Position numbers and translations under genes: made by a program
Notes under the pieces: model-generated
What the model was told of the DNA's origin: nothing
The model's database searches: none
The model's input: the letters and a program-made list of their open reading frames with translations, nothing else
DNA from: Vigna angularis
Lineage: Eukaryota > Streptophyta > Magnoliopsida > Fabales > Fabaceae
Direction of reading: 5' to 3'
Length of the DNA stretch: 64,000 bases
NCBI RefSeq assembly: GCF_016808095.1
Contig: NC_068971.1
Span: forward strand, 51,167,631 to 51,231,630
Part shown: one piece after another, positions 1 to 13,700 of the stretch
How positions within the stretch are numbered: the first letter of the stretch is position 1
Layout of the letters: every line of letters begins with the position of its first letter

Positions 1-789
1 GGGGGCAATATATATGATTGTTAACTGTCATAGATAGGACAAGATAATTATTTGTGATTCAAAAATAGCCCCACCTATGAAGCCATATGTGGCCTCGTTT
101 CTGTGGTTGATTTTTCAAGAAAAAACAATTTCCAATTCAAAATTTTATTTTATTTTATTTATGTTTTTCGTGTTCAGTGTTCAGTGTGAGATGTATATAA
201 TGAAGCATTACCTATATTTTGGGCAATATTCTCTTATTTTTATTCTTTTAAAGTTTAATTTTTAAAAGAGGAAAAAATAAGAGAGGCTTTATGTAAAATG
301 TTACCCACAGAAGTAACTTTTTCAATATATATAGCATGGGTTTTCTGTATTTCAAATCAATATTTACGAGACCAGTAAATAATATATTCTTTATTGTTAA
401 TTAAGATTTATTAAAAATAGTAAAATCATATAAAACTCATTGAATATGCTACATTTTTCTATTTTTAGTAAATTTATATAATACTAAGTGTGACAATGAT
501 ATTAGGATTTCCAAAATTCATTTCAAAGAATTAATGTGCACTGTCAGTTTATAAAAATGGGATGAGAAATTATATTGGAAGGCTGAATTACCAAGTGATT
601 GGTAATGAAAGAATATGCCCCTTGAGAAATTATTCTAAATGGTGATCACTTTGTTTTTTTACCTGAGTATGTTGTATCATTTCATGCAGATTTGCATGTA
701 CTGCAGGTTAAAAATTAACAACTGTGATATAGATGTGTGTATCTAGCAAAGCACTTGATGCACTTACAAGTTGCATTATTTGATGACAG
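1..789 (+). other. Intronic/upstream part of the NPF gene, no coding exon seen
   Basis: This stretch precedes a splice acceptor (AG at 788–789) and reads as AT-rich non-coding DNA. No segment resembles the missing N-terminal part of the NPF protein (first two to three membrane helices and the ExxER motif), so the 5' exon(s) should lie before the window. The short ORF at 77–265 has no family resemblance. Confidence 0.6.
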
Positions 790-3540
790 GGTATGACACT
801 TCTGACAGTAGCAGTGTCACTGAAGAGCTTGAGACCAACATGCAGCAATGGCATATGCAAGAAGGCTTCAAACTCACAGATTGCATTTTTCTACACAGCC
901 CTTTACACAATGGCAATAGGGGCAGGGGGAACAAAACCCAACATCTCAACGTTAGGTGCTGACCAGTTTGATGACTTCAACCCGAATGAGAAAGAGCTAA
1001 AGGCCTCCTTCTTCAACTGGTGGATGTTCACCTCATTCTTGGGTGCTTTCATTGCCAGTTTAGGATTGGTATACATTCAAGAGAACTTGGGATGGGGACT
1101 TGGTTATGGTATTCCCACTGCTGGTCTCATCCTTTCATTGCTTATATTCTACATAGGCACACCAATTTATCGCCACAAAGTAAGGTCAACCAGTACTCCT
1201 GCTAGAGACCTCGTTCGTGTCCCCATTGCAGCATTCAGGAATAGAAAACTCCAACTTCCTACTGACCCCTCTCATCTCTATGAGCACAACCTCCAACATT
1301 ATCTTAGCACTGGAAAACGCCAGTTCTATCACACTCCAGCACTCAGGTCTGCACATCATCAACTTTCGGTTAAAGAAACCAGACATACTATATTTCTCAT
1401 TTTTCAATTCACTCATTACAACCTCTAAAATGCATATTTCTTGGTAGACACTCAAGGTTAGTCCATATCTTGAAACAGAAATAAATTAATAAAACAGAAA
1501 CATGACAATATAATAAGTGACATGATAGGTTAAAAGGTGTCATCAGTTTTTATAGTTTTGGAATGTGTAAGGACATATGAGTGATGTGGAAGTAATGGTG
1601 CATCTGAAAGTAACTTTTATTTAATCTCAGATATATTAGTATATAGAATGATAGATGGAAGATTAGATGACACGTTTAAAGATTTGTTTTTTGTTTTTCC
1701 TAATAAACACCTTCTTAATTAAGAGAACTTCCAAAGTACTTCAATGTTTTTTCAAGTTCTTTGTGTGAAAATATCGAAAAGAGTTGGATACATAATTGAG
1801 AAAATTTGGATCTGATAGATCTGATTTACGAGTCAATGTATATATAAAAGACTTGAGACTGTAAATCTCTCTTACTTATAACACTTCATAAAATATAATA
1901 ATAAGATTGAAAAACAACATTTCCATTTACAAAAAGGTTATATACTATATATTTACGTAAATTTGAATGAGATAAGTTTCGAGAAAGTCAACACCCAATG
2001 AGAGAGACATAAAAAAATTTATAACATAATAGTAAAAATAAGTAAAGTGAAATTATAGGATTCGAAAAAGTTGAATTGAATGTTAACAAAACATTTCTCA
2101 GTTTTTATAGTATAAAATTAAATATAAGGAATGGATGTAGGGATAGAGTATAAAAAAACAAATTGACATCAAGATATCAAGAGGTTATATACAATCAGAG
2201 GATGGAACGTGTGATGAGAAAATAAACAAAGAGACTACAAAAAATATTTATGAGAAAATTAATGATCAAAAGAAATCAGGAAGGTGCAGAATAAGTGGGG
2301 AAATGTTTTAATAATTTAAATATTCAAATATGAAGTTTTGTTGTATATGATTATTTATATTTTATAAAAATGCTCTCATATGATTATTTAAATATTCTTT
2401 GAAGTCTTCTTTCATAGTCTCTATCTTTCAACTAAATTGTGACCACTGTTGCAGGTTACTACAAACAATAACTATCACATATTGCATGAAAAACACGATA
2501 TAATTCCCATTTGAATTCTTGGTGCATAGAGAGACACATAGGGCACATTCATCGGCAAAAGATTGGATCATGTTGGAACATTCCACTGCCACATAAAATA
2601 AAGACAGTATTTTTTTACTTATACTAATTATGTTAGAAACTGAAAACTTGTGTGCAGGTTTTTGGACAAGGCTGCTATTAAAGAAGACAGTGCTAGTTCC
2701 AAAAGGATACCGCTGACAGTAACCCAAGTAGAAGGCTCTAAACTTATCTTTGGTATGGCCCTTATATGGCTGGTGACACTGATTCCAAGCACCATTTGGG
2801 CACAAATCAACACTCTTTTTGTGAAACAAGGAACCACTTTGGACAGAAACCTTGGACCTCATTTTAGAATACCCTCAGCCTCTCTTGGAAGCTTTGTGAC
2901 ACTTTCCATGCTTCTCTCAGTGCCAATGTACGATCGGTTTTTTGTACCGTTTATGCGTCAGAAAACTGGTCATCCCAGAGGAATCACATTGCTTCAAAGG
3001 CTTGGGATTGGATTTTCAATCCAGATCATAGCCATTGCAATTGCTTATGCAGTAGAAGTTAGAAGAATGCATGTTATCAGTGCAAACCATATAGCTGGAC
3101 CTAAAGATATTGTCCCCATGAGTATATTTTGGTTGATGCCTCAGTATGTATTAATAGGGATAGCAGACGTGTTTAATGCCATTGGATTACTAGAATTCTT
3201 CTATGATCAATCCCCTGAAGACATGCAGAGCCTAGGAACGACATTCTTCACTAGTGGGATCGGTGTTGGGAACTTCTTGAACAGCTTTTTGGTGACAATG
3301 GTTGATAAAATATCAGGAAGGGGTGACAAAAAGAGCTGGATAGGGGACAACTTGAATGATTCTCACTTGGACTACTATTATGGGTTTTTGTTGGTCATGT
3401 CAAGTATCAATTTGGTGGTTTTTTTTTGGGTTTCAAGTAGGTACATTTATAAGAGGGAATCAATAAGGGTCAAAGAGAGCCTTTGTGTTCAAATGGAGGG
3501 GAACCCAACTTTAGACGCTTCTCTTAGTTTACAAGTGTGA
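790..3540 (+). CDS. NPF (NRT1/PTR) family proton-coupled transporter, NPF5-type, 3' part only
   Basis: Two exons are visible, 790–1346 and 2658–3540. They join as AG|G (Arg) across a 1311-bp GT–AG intron and give 479 residues ending at TGA. The first visible exon opens in phase 0 with GMTLLTVAVSLKSLRP, a conserved NPF segment at the end of helix 3. IGAGGTKPNISTLGADQFDD is the PTR2 family signature. Several hydrophobic helices follow, with a hydrophilic central loop (STGKRQFYHTP) spanning the intron. Family members are plasma-membrane or tonoplast proton symporters for nitrate, dipeptides or hormones. The resemblance to the Arabidopsis NPF5.1/5.2 group is from memory; the substrate cannot be read from sequence. 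The reading frame is open in both exons, so the gene looks functional. About 100 N-terminal residues with the ExxER proton-coupling motif are missing because the gene starts outside the window. Confidence 0.9.
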
Positions 3541-5018
3541 AAACTAGCTATTAGGATTCTAGGCCACCACAAATAACCGGTAGTGTGATATGAAGCTTAA
3601 ATTTACTTCAGATTCTACGACAAACTGATCAATGATTCTATATTGAATTTAATTGGCTCCACCTTTAAGTGAAGTTGGAACCAAATAAATTCAGATACAC
3701 AAGTTTGTGTAGAATTTATGAACGTATAAACTAATATCTTAGTATTCATCACACCATGTGTGCTATATTGTAAAATGTTTGTGATGTTAGTATTCTCTTT
3801 TTTCAGCTTTTGGTGATGGAATTTCAAGTGAAAATGCAATGCTTATCACTTTATATACCAACGAAATGTATCCATTACGAAGAACGCGTTGGATTACATT
3901 TTTTACAAATTCTGTTAATTTGGTGATGAAAATATTCATGTCCTTCGCAATGATACGATCTAAACATAATACAGAGACACAACAATGAAGCCTGTGTGTA
4001 GTTTAGCGTTGGAATCAGCTAACACGAGTATAGTGTGAGCAATCAAAGGGTTGCTTTGCTATTATTAACGTGGAAAAAGAAAATCGATTCTGCCTAGAAC
4101 CATCTCAAAAACCAGACATCTGTAACTTGAACTTGGATGGTATCATAACTTCACAGAGGTTTCCATGAAATTAAGTTGAAAAACTTTGTAGCTAGAAAAA
4201 TATTTTGACAGAACTATACTTTCTTTTCAGCCTTATAATTCTAACCTTAAGATCCCTGAAAATTTATCAATTCAAAACTATACAAAGCTAAACTGGGGAC
4301 AATATAAATATTATTTTATGCTCTTCTTTATGTGGGAAAAAAACTACGGGTGAAATGTCCACACTAACTGTTTCGTAACCAAAATAGTCAGGACCCATAA
4401 CACAACAATGAACAGCATAACATTTTTACTAAAAGGTTAGAAATAACCACTTAGATCCATTGCTTAAACATAGCTGAAGCTGTGGGGTAAACTTTACTCC
4501 ATAAGAGTTAGGTTCTTCCTAGAAAACTACTGATGAGTAAATAGAATTCATAATAATTCATAATTAAAGCTTGAGTTTCAGGTAAATGTGATAAAACCTC
4601 AACCTTAAAAAGCTATAGTCTAACTTGAAAAAAGGGGTTGTGAAAAATTACACTACACCACGCATCTTTATGACAGCAACAAACAACCTTGATTACAAAA
4701 CAACCAAATAAGCTTCAGCCGAGCTTCATTTATTTTCTTCTTTGTATTAGTACTGTGACTGAAATATACATTGTAGGCATGGGCATGATGAATAACCATA
4801 ACCTTTGGAAACCATTACAAATTAAGTTTGAATTCACATGTTGGCGTGAAAACAAAAACCTATTTCTAGCTAAAGTATGATGTAATGACATCTCACAATT
4901 TAGCAGACATTCTCAACCAAAACCATATTTATTAGAGTATGAATATGAACATTTCAATTACCATGATAACTTTGTCATAACCGTAACTCATTCAAAACTT
5001 GAAAAGTCAATGAATCTT
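3541..5018. other. Intergenic region between convergent NPF and CIPK genes
   Basis: The NPF and CIPK genes point towards each other, so this 1.5 kb should hold both 3' UTRs and polyadenylation signals. I see AT-rich sequence and no coding exon, RNA gene or clear repeat. Confidence 0.6.
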
Positions 5019-6368
5019 TTAAGGAGTACAGTCCTGTTGCTGCAAGTAATGCTCATCTTGCCAAACAAAAACAATATCTTTGAGAGCTGGTCTTAAATCT
5101 TCCTTGACTATCTTCTGGAATTCTAATGTATCACCGCCGGATTTCATCTCAACCAAATGGAAAGATGGAGCAACTTCAAATATTTCAACATCAATGGAAA
5201 GCGGTTCTTTTCTACCTGCCTTGGATCTCTCCAATTTCAGCAGCCCTCCATCCTTCTTAATGATCACCATCCTCAAAATGCGAGCAATATCTTCCACTGT
5301 AGCCATGATAGATGAGGCAGAGCTCATGAATGTAAATTTGACATCTTCCTGTTCACCAATGTTAGCAAATAGGCCAGACAAGTCTAGCCCTGCAGACAGA
5401 GAAATTATGTCAAAAGCATTTAAATGTCCAGGCGCAACCAATTCTTGAACTGCCTCAACAGAAGCAGTGATTGTATTCTCGCACAAACCAAAAACTTGAT
5501 CAGAATTAACTAAATCCACATTTGCAGACTCTCTTTTCACTTCACCGGAATTGGGTTTGAATCCTTTTCTGAACCACGAATTTTCCATAACTTTTGCCAT
5601 GGATATCCTGGTATCTGGGTTGGGGTCAAGGATTTTCCCTAACAATCTGCGCACTTCAATTGAAAACCAGTTTGGACATTTGTATTCCGCCCTGCCTATT
5701 TTCCTATACAGTGACATGAGATTCAAATCATAGAATGGCAAATGACCAGCCAAAAGAACAAATAAGATCACTCCACAAGACCATACATCAGATTTTGCTC
5801 CATTATAGCCCTTTCTACTTATAACCTCAGGCGCCACATATGCAGGAGTTCCACAAACTGTATGCAACATGTCGTCTTGACGATGCGATTCAACAAATGC
5901 ACTCAACCCAAAATCTGCTACCTTCAAAATACCATTCTCATCCAAAAGCAAGTTCTCTGGCTTCAAATCCCTGTGATAAACGCCCTTGCTATGGCAAAAA
6001 TCAACTGCACTGACCAATTGTTGAAAGTACTTCCTTGCCCTAGCCTCACTTAATCTACCTTTAGCCACCTTGTTAAAAAGTTCGCCCCCTTTGGCATATT
6101 CCATGATGAAGTAAATCTTGGTCTTGGTGGCCAAGACCTCAAACAGTTGCAAAACATTGGAGTGTTTAATCCGTCTCATGATAGATATCTCTCGCTTTGT
6201 TTGATCAACCAACCCAATTTTTAAAATTTTCTCCTTTTCAATCACCTTAACGGCAACACTCTCCCCGGTCTTGAGGTCCCTTGCATGGTAAACCTTTGCA
6301 AAGTTTCCTTGCCCTAATAGTTTCCCAAATTCATACTTCTGCATCAACACATTCCCTCTTTTCCCCAT
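5019..6368 (-). CDS. CBL-interacting Ser/Thr protein kinase (CIPK/SnRK3), intronless clade
   Basis: A single uninterrupted frame encodes a CIPK. Numbered from the chosen Met (codon 6368–6366) it has 449 residues. The kinase domain spans about 12–268: Gly loop [11 protein letters not shown] lysine K41 (AVKV), catalytic HRDLKPEN (D134), DFG at 152–154, and APE closing the activation loop. The NAF/FISL motif NAFDIISLS lies at 317–325 and binds a CBL calcium sensor, releasing autoinhibition. The PPI domain follows, ending near [20 protein letters not shown] pairs phosphorylate membrane transporters in response to Ca2+ signals. An in-frame Met 12 codons upstream (6404) would give 461 residues; I prefer the internal one because related kinases start just before a similar GNVLM segment. 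Lack of introns fits the intronless CIPK clade. Similarity to CIPK20/CIPK5 types is from memory and the exact orthologue is uncertain. Confidence 0.93.
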   Translation of the reverse strand: MGKRGNVLMQKYEFGKLLGQGNFAKVYHARDLKTGESVAVKVIEKEKILKIGLVDQTKREISIMRRIKHSNVLQLFEVLATKTKIYFIMEYAKGGELFNKVAKGRLSEARARKYFQQLVSAVDFCHSKGVYHRDLKPENLLLDENGILKVADFGLSAFVESHRQDDMLHTVCGTPAYVAPEVISRKGYNGAKSDVWSCGVILFVLLAGHLPFYDLNLMSLYRKIGRAEYKCPNWFSIEVRRLLGKILDPNPDTRISMAKVMENSWFRKGFKPNSGEVKRESANVDLVNSDQVFGLCENTITASVEAVQELVAPGHLNAFDIISLSAGLDLSGLFANIGEQEDVKFTFMSSASSIMATVEDIARILRMVIIKKDGGLLKLERSKAGRKEPLSIDVEIFEVAPSFHLVEMKSGGDTLEFQKIVKEDLRPALKDIVFVWQDEHYLQQQDCTP

Positions 6369-6413
6369 TCTCAAGCACAAACCCTCAGACACAAAAATAA
6401 GCACCCCGGTTTT

Positions 6414-6984
6414 CTAAGTGAGGAACCTTTATTTCTATCTATCTCTCTCCAATTTCTCTAACCTTGAAAAAAAAACCACCATCACCAATTCTAGGTTTCA
6501 CGGGACTCCTTCAACCTCCTCGAGAAGCCACCAAAAAACGTGCGAAACGCAACCAAAAAATGGCTTCAGAGAAGATGCTCAATTCAAATGCTCTCCCTGA
6601 GAATGAGAAACAAAAAAAACCATTAAAAAAAACACATATACAAAAGTTCCAACGCAAATATATACGAAGTAGAATTAAAATAGAATGCAATTCCATGAAA
6701 CAATATAAGACATCACAAAAGTCAAAACATCATCATTCACAAGCCGTGGACTCAACCACTTAATCGTCTTCAACCAACAAAAAAAAAAACATAACCAAAC
6801 GAACCTTGCACTTTCCCTCGATCGATCAACCAAATAAAGAATAAGATAAAAAAAAAAAAGTTTAGGAGAATTGAGCTGAATTACGACATTGTCAAACCTA
6901 AGAAGATAGCAGAAAGGTTGTGAAAAATAGAGTAAGAGAAGAAGAAGCAGAAGAAGCATAATCGTAATAAGAAGAAGATGTTAC
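6414..6984 (-). other. Possible 5'-UTR intron of the CIPK gene
   Basis: On the minus strand a donor-like GGTAAC (GT at 6984–6983) and an acceptor-like CACTTAG (AG at 6415–6414) bracket 571 bp just upstream of the start codon, downstream of the TATA box at 7055–7064. If used, both candidate Met codons stay in the second exon. Only transcript data could confirm it. Confidence 0.3.
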
Positions 6985-7054
6985 CGTTTGAAGGAAGATG
7001 GGACGTTAGAGAGGGAAAAAGCATAATGGTATTGGAATGAACAAATTAGCTTAG

Positions 7055-7064
7055 TATATATAAA
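7055..7064 (-). promoter_or_regulatory. TATA box of the CIPK gene
   Basis: TTTATATATA reads on the minus strand, about 0.7 kb upstream of the CIPK start codon. Transcription would begin near 7030 and run through a long leader or leader intron. Confidence 0.5.
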
Positions 7065-10000
7065 CCACTTTCTTCACTTTCCCTAAGTTGTCAAATACAA
7101 TCCACATTCCTCGTCATATTTCACTGTCTTTTCCTCTTTCTCATTCAAATATGCCTACGTTATTTCCCTTTTCATATTTTTTATTATATTTTTTATTCAG
7201 TATTTAGACCAACTACATATTTAGATCAAAATTATTAATCACATTCAAATATCTTTGTATCAGTTAGTTCCTACTATTAATAATTTTCCAACTCTATTAC
7301 CTAATCACTTTCTATATCACCTAAATTCTTAATATCACTATGTATTAATTCTGTTATTTTATTATTTGATTTCACTTTCTTCAAGTTTAATTCTGTATCG
7401 GTTTTATTATTTTTCTATATCAATCAAGTCATTCCATAACAGTAACTTCATAGAATAACTCTACCTACATAAATAAACCAAACCACATCTTCAGAAAAAT
7501 AAAGTAAACAATAACAGATAACATGATTACTAACGAAAGAGAAATTTCTTTATCTTTAATTTTTTTAATCTAAGAATTAAAGTAAATCATCATCCGTTAT
7601 AGCTATTAATTAAGTCAAAAGAAAATAATTGATTAATGTAAAAATATTCTTTCAGTACAAATAACTTGTTGTTTCTTACTAATCTATACAAATAAATCAT
7701 TTGAAAAAAAAAGGCAAAAGTAATCAAAACCTGAATTGTTGTCCAATCAAAACTCTTTCTGCTTCCTCACAGCCTTCAGAAAATCCAGAAAAAGTCCACC
7801 AATTTCTTAACTTTTACTAATGTGTTGTGTTTTCAAGCACAGCCTAGATAACATAAGCAAAAACATACACAACAACTATGTCAGGAAAAACATAATCTTT
7901 TCAATTGTAAGCCTCTGTTTGGCAACAGAGGGGAAGAGTAACAAATACAAACTACCCCAAACAGTTTTTAGGATTATATCTGTATTTGTTTCTGCTATGA
8001 TACGATATTTATATATAAAAACGTACACTTGAGACTTTATTATGAATGCAAAATTTCAGTGTCTGATCTAAGGTGTCATTAATATGGTTGAGTTGTTTTC
8101 TTTGGTTTTGAATTTTCGGTGCAGTTGAAGGTAAAATGGGACCAGTGCTTACATGTATCTGATCTGGATTTGGTGCCTTATCAGTTATCACTTTATTTGA
8201 TTTATGGTATCATATTACGTTGTATAAGTTATTACATAACTTAAAGTCCACGTATGTGTGTATTTCTCTTCAATGTTGGTAGCTTAATTCTTTCACTTGT
8301 TTGCTTTTAGCACCCTTTTCAATTAACAAAAACGCCAATCCAACAAGTTTGCACTCGTGAAAAAAGTGCATCAACCTACCCAATCTTCATTAATATAAGA
8401 TATCTCTTGATAGACAACATGAGTTATTACATTTTTTTTAACATTTTTCTAAATTGTTTCGAATTGTGACTTGCAAAACAGATATATCTTACTATCATGT
8501 ATCTAACACACTTAATGCAAATGCCACGCACGATTATCTCTTCTGAGAAATAATTTTTTATTAGTGCAAATCAATTACTAATGAACATATATAATAAATA
8601 ATGAATTTACCAATAAAAAAATCTTGTCAATGTTGAGGTATTTTTCAATTAATATATTTCACTTTAAAGAAAAACTTTTAAAAAATGTGATCAATATTGT
8701 CAAATTAGACATTATTATCATTTCATTAAAAAGGTGTTCTCGAACCATAATTACATTATCTAAGATCCATGATATCTATGTAGGTGTTTTTTGTCCAATC
8801 TATATATAAGACATTTCATGTGTACATGTAATAAACTAAGTCTCATTGTATACATATCATATGCATTGGTTTAGATAAAGTATTTACAAGTTTCACTCAT
8901 GGGAAACCTTTAAGTTAGCTCATATGTCCATCATGTTTGGAAATATATCAATTTTCTCATAATAAAATTGTGTTTTCGAAAGCTTTTCGATTACAAACCT
9001 AGGTTTTTTTTTATTATTTTTTTTATTTTTAATAGAGAAGCCTTTAAAGCTCTCAAATGCAATCCTAGCTTTTTACGCTCATGATAGAGATCAGGGCCTT
9101 GTTTGAATTTAGTTTCCAAAAGGTATTTTAAGTTTTTAAAACTAAAAAAATATATATATAAAAAACATTATTAGATCATTTTTTCTTTACATAAATTTTG
9201 AAAATTATTTCTAGCATTGAAATGCTAAACCTAAGAAACCATATAATGGAATTATTTTGGTGCAATTGATTTGTGTTGATATTTCATGTATAATTTAACT
9301 TATAAAAATAAAACTTTTCTTAATGGCAAATTTGCTTCATTTTCAAAATCTATACTGAAGGTTGGAAAACAAATTTTAAAAAAAAACGATATATTTCAAA
9401 CAATCTCCCAAGAAGGTGCTAATATCAGCACTTTAGCACTCCCACATGAGGTTTATTTTCAGCTGGTTATCAGGGTTTTTCAATATATTTATTAATGAAG
9501 TTCATCTTTTAGATAGTTAATGGAATCTTGCAATGTATTAAAGGTGCTTTTGAATGTTTGGTATGAATTAAATTAGTCAGCATCAGCAATTTAATCCAGA
9601 GACTTTTACCTTAAAAATGAACCACTAAAATTAAAATGTGAGCATCTTTACCTCAATCTCATAATGGAACAACCGAGTCTGATACAACACAACGTATTCC
9701 TACCCAAGATCACGTTCATGTACTTGACGTACTCTGGGTTTTTCAAGCATTTTATAGCTCACTTATATTCTATTAACTTATCAAATACCAGAGATAATTG
9801 CATCAGCAAGACATCAACATTACCAAAGATGAAAGACTATTGCTTTCTACATCCATCAAAATTTTCATCCACCCCACCCAGAAGCTTTCCCGAAATTCTT
9901 TTCGGCAATAGAAGGGGAAGATTGCTTCCCAAAAAAAATCCAAAATTGTTTATTATATTTCGGAAAATAATTTTCAGAAGTGATAGGATGTGGAAAGAAA

Positions 10001-10372
10001 TATGATGGGGTGCAGGAAGTAATAGCCAAGATCTAATCTTCTCATTATTTGTGGTGTTCAAGATTTACACTGTTAAATTCAATTAAAGAAAACCAAGCCC
10101 AAATTCCCTCAGGGCCCCATACACCAATGTGAGGCTTAATACGTGACTTAGTTTGCACCACGGATTTTTCTTCCTACACTGTATCAGACTTCCTAAAATT
10201 TTGATCTGAAATAGGAGTGGGATGAATGTAGAAGGGAAAACAATTTCCGATCTAGTGTGTTCTGAAAGCAAAACTTTTGATCAAATGCTTTAAGAAGATC
10301 CAGTGCTTTTAAAGTAAAACAATTTAATGGATTAACTCATAACTTTTATTTATTTAAATGTCATTTGGTTCG
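7065..10372. other. Intergenic, AT-rich
   Basis: This holds the distal CIPK promoter and the 3' flank of the UROD gene. I found no exon, RNA gene or clear repeat. ORFs here (for example 8624–8809, 9664–10005) are short, low in complexity and unlike known proteins. Confidence 0.55.
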
Positions 10373-10529
10373 TGTTGGAAGTCCCACGTCGACTAGAGAT
10401 GAGACCAAAATATAATATATAAGTGAGGTGCAAACCTCACCTTACAAGCCGGTTTTGTGGAGATGAGTTTGCATCTCACTTATATATTATATTTTAACCT
10501 TATCTCTAGTCGATTTGAAACTTCCAACA
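10373..10529. mobile_element. Short LTR-like foldback element with 5-bp target duplication
   Basis: The 157-bp unit starts TGTTGGAAGTC and ends GAAACTTCCAACA, giving both TG…CA ends and near-perfect terminal inversion. Inner arms also pair (CGACTAGAGAT with ATCTCTAGTCG; ATATAATATATAAGTGAG with its complement). It is flanked by an exact GTTCG on both sides (10368–10372 and 10530–10534). Five-base duplications and TG…CA ends are typical of LTR retroelements, so it may be a solo LTR of a very short (TRIM-like) element; a foldback DNA element is the alternative. It lies about 225 bp beyond the UROD stop codon and could affect 3'-end formation. Confidence 0.75.
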
Positions 10530-10752
10530 GTTCGTGTTGATCTAACTCTGTAAAGTATTATGCAATGTACATACATTATTGTTCATGTCCCTGGCTTCTA
10601 CTCATAATTAGATGACAGATTAACCAAGGGACTTTCTTTCAATTAGAAAATACGGGATATGTAATTATTCTGAAAAGGTTCACTAGAGAATCAAAATCAA
10701 ACAGACATGCTGAAGAGAAACAAAAAAATAATAATTAATCATAGTTGGCTGG

Positions 10753-13700
10753 TTAGTATCGGAGTGATTTAGCAACCTCAAAAAAATGTGCAACATTCTC
10801 CTCAGGCGTACCTACTTTAATTCCATGACCAAGATTCAAGATATGTTTCCCTCTACCTGCTTTTTTCACAGTATCATTTATCCTATCAGTGATGAACTCT
10901 TTGGAACCAAAAAGAACACCAGGGTCCACATTTCCTTGGACAGCTATATTTGGTCCCAGTCGCCTCCTACCATCAGCCATATCAACTGTCCAATCCAAGC
11001 TAATTACATCCACTCCTGTCAAGGCTAGTCTTTCAAGCAAGCCCCCAGATCCACTAGCATACAGGATCAAAGGGAGATTTGGATGGCTTTTCTTCACAGC
11101 ATCGATAATCTGCTTCAAGTAAGGCAAACTGAATTCTTCAAAATCCACTGGACTAAGTTCTGTTGCCCATGAATCAAAGATCTGAACAGCTTGAGCTCCA
11201 TTATCAGCTTGGTATTGAATGTATCTTGCCATTGATGTTGTAAACTTTTGCAGTAAAGAGTGCAGGATCTGTGGAGAAATCACTGTTTTATAGTGAACGA
11301 GATAACGAAATAGTGCAAATTTCATTATCTACTAATTACCCTCTTAGCTAGTATTAAGAATTGATTTTTAATCGTAACGAACAAAATTCATTTTGGAAAT
11401 CTACACACAAAATAGAGTTGAAGAAAAACCTAAACAAATAAGGTAACATGAACCGTACTTATTTCTTCCATTTCAACCAGAACTAATTTTCTAACTAATC
11501 ACCAACTTAAGGATTTGTTAATTATCTGGATTGATCAGTATATTTCAGGATACAAAATGCTGAAAAAAACGGATTTAAAACATAAGAATGTGAGTGAGTT
11601 TCCATGGGCAACAACTAAAGTGAGCTTGAATGATAATGGAAGATGGCTGAAGATTACCTTGGACTCAGAGAAAGCCAATCTTTTTATTTTTGAGAAGTTT
11701 TTAGATGAACCACCTTCAACCACATATGATGCCAGAGTGAACGGTGCCCCAACAAAACCAAGAACTGCAGCTGTATCATTCACCTGCAATCAACAGTTCT
11801 GCATTCAATGATATAGGAAACGTTGGAGCATAATACACCAATAGGACACACAATAATGATAAAGAAACAATAACAAGATATTTGGGTCTCCATGAAGCTC
11901 CATTATTTACTAATACATAAAACAACTTTATAATGCAAACGGAAAATGAAGATTAACCCAGTATATTAATACCACTAGCATGGTAGACAGTTCAATAAAA
12001 TATATAATTTTGAGTTTCAATATTATATGTTCCCCCTAGTACCACATGACGTATGCCTAATCACCTTTCTCCATCATTTCATGTTATTACAGCCCCCAAC
12101 CAATTAACATCCTTAAAATACAGAGAAATCCCTTTTAATCACAAAATATACAGAATTTCCTGTCTTATGGTATTGGACAAAACATGCATACTTCAGGTAT
12201 AAAAAGGAAGTGGGGGTGTAAAATGAACAAAAGCAGAAATGCAACGGAACATAGCACCAGTCAGACCTCTTTCCTCAATATTGTCAGTGCTTCACCAACG
12301 TATGGAACTGATTCTTCAGGAACAAACTCTCTCACTTGATTGACCTGGGCATCTGTGTGAATAGGATCAAATATAACAGGACCCTTACCCTTCACAATAT
12401 CAAAGGGTATATTCATTCCAGAAAGTGGGGTAAGAATGTCTGAGAATAAAATCACCTGTCACAGAATCAGTGCCCCGCAAATTATTAATGGCAACAAAAT
12501 CATAATCAATACATAAAAAATGTGATAACAGATATATTAATGAGTGCCAGAGTTTATCTTACTCCATCAGGCTTGAAAACATGCCATGGTTGCAGGGAAA
12601 TTTCCACCACAAGATCGACATTTTCAGATCTTTCACGGAATGAAGGATATTTCTCACAGATGGTTTGGTAACTCTGCTTGATAAAAATTGGTAAATTAGA
12701 TTCATTTTTTGTAAAGAAGACATGCTCACCAAACTCAATTCATGAAGAACAAGAACCCAACTCGTTTTAGATTTAGTGGCATTTAAATCACGATAGTTGT
12801 TGGACTTAAATTTACAATTGAAGCATATAACCATGGATAATAAACAATTCAAACAAATTCTTGGGCTAAGGCCATCATAAAAAAAGTCCAGAAATTTTCT
12901 GAAATAGAGATAAACTTTGGAAAATGTAAAAACTCCGCTAGCTATGTTTAGTTTCAGAGGTGGTGTGTAACTTAAAAAATGAAGAGTTAACTAAAACACA
13001 CCCTTCTACACCTGCTTGTTTGGATATGAGAAGAAAAAATGAATCAGCTCCTGGTAACCTTAAATTAGTTTAAACAAAAGTTAGTTTGTACAAATTTTCT
13101 CTAAGTCAACATAACACCACTGCACATGCAATTTCACAATATACAGAAATTTATGACACCAAATACCAAACTAGGATGCCCTAAACCTTAGATTAAGTTT
13201 TACGTAAGCCATAAATCACAAATAGCTGCATGAACCTGCCTTCATGTACCTCCCTGCTTGCCTCATGAGCCAAACCGGTGGTCTTTCAACCTCTACCCCA
13301 CGAACTGCATTAAGCAAAAGCGGTTCAGCAGCAGCTGTAGATTTTGGTTCAGCAACGGTTCCTGCACAAGATTTCCAGAACTCATAAACAAAATTCATTA
13401 ATCAGAAAGAATGAGTTTGGAGCTTTGACCAGAAATGACGACTACATTTTCACAAGGAATTGAAAAAGTAAGTTCATAGCAAAATAGAAGGAATGAAAAT
13501 TGTCAACTACGAGTTCAGGGCTATTAAATTCTAACTAAAAAGAAATCGGCAGTATTCAATTTGGGGGCAAAAGTCAAAGGACAACGATGTGTTATCTGGG
13601 TCTTGGTGGAGAGCTGAAAATGTCGAGAAGAACACTTAAATTGCACAATAATGCCCAGAAAATGAAAACCCTAATAAGTGGATGCTAATAAAAATAATAC

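Noticed and set aside
5080..5448. Plus-strand ORF of 122 codons within the CIPK gene
   Set aside because: Antisense shadow of the kinase C-terminal domain; no family resemblance.
9664..10061. Opposed ORFs of 113 and 74 codons behind the UROD gene
   Set aside because: Low-complexity translations without family features, likely UROD 3' flank.
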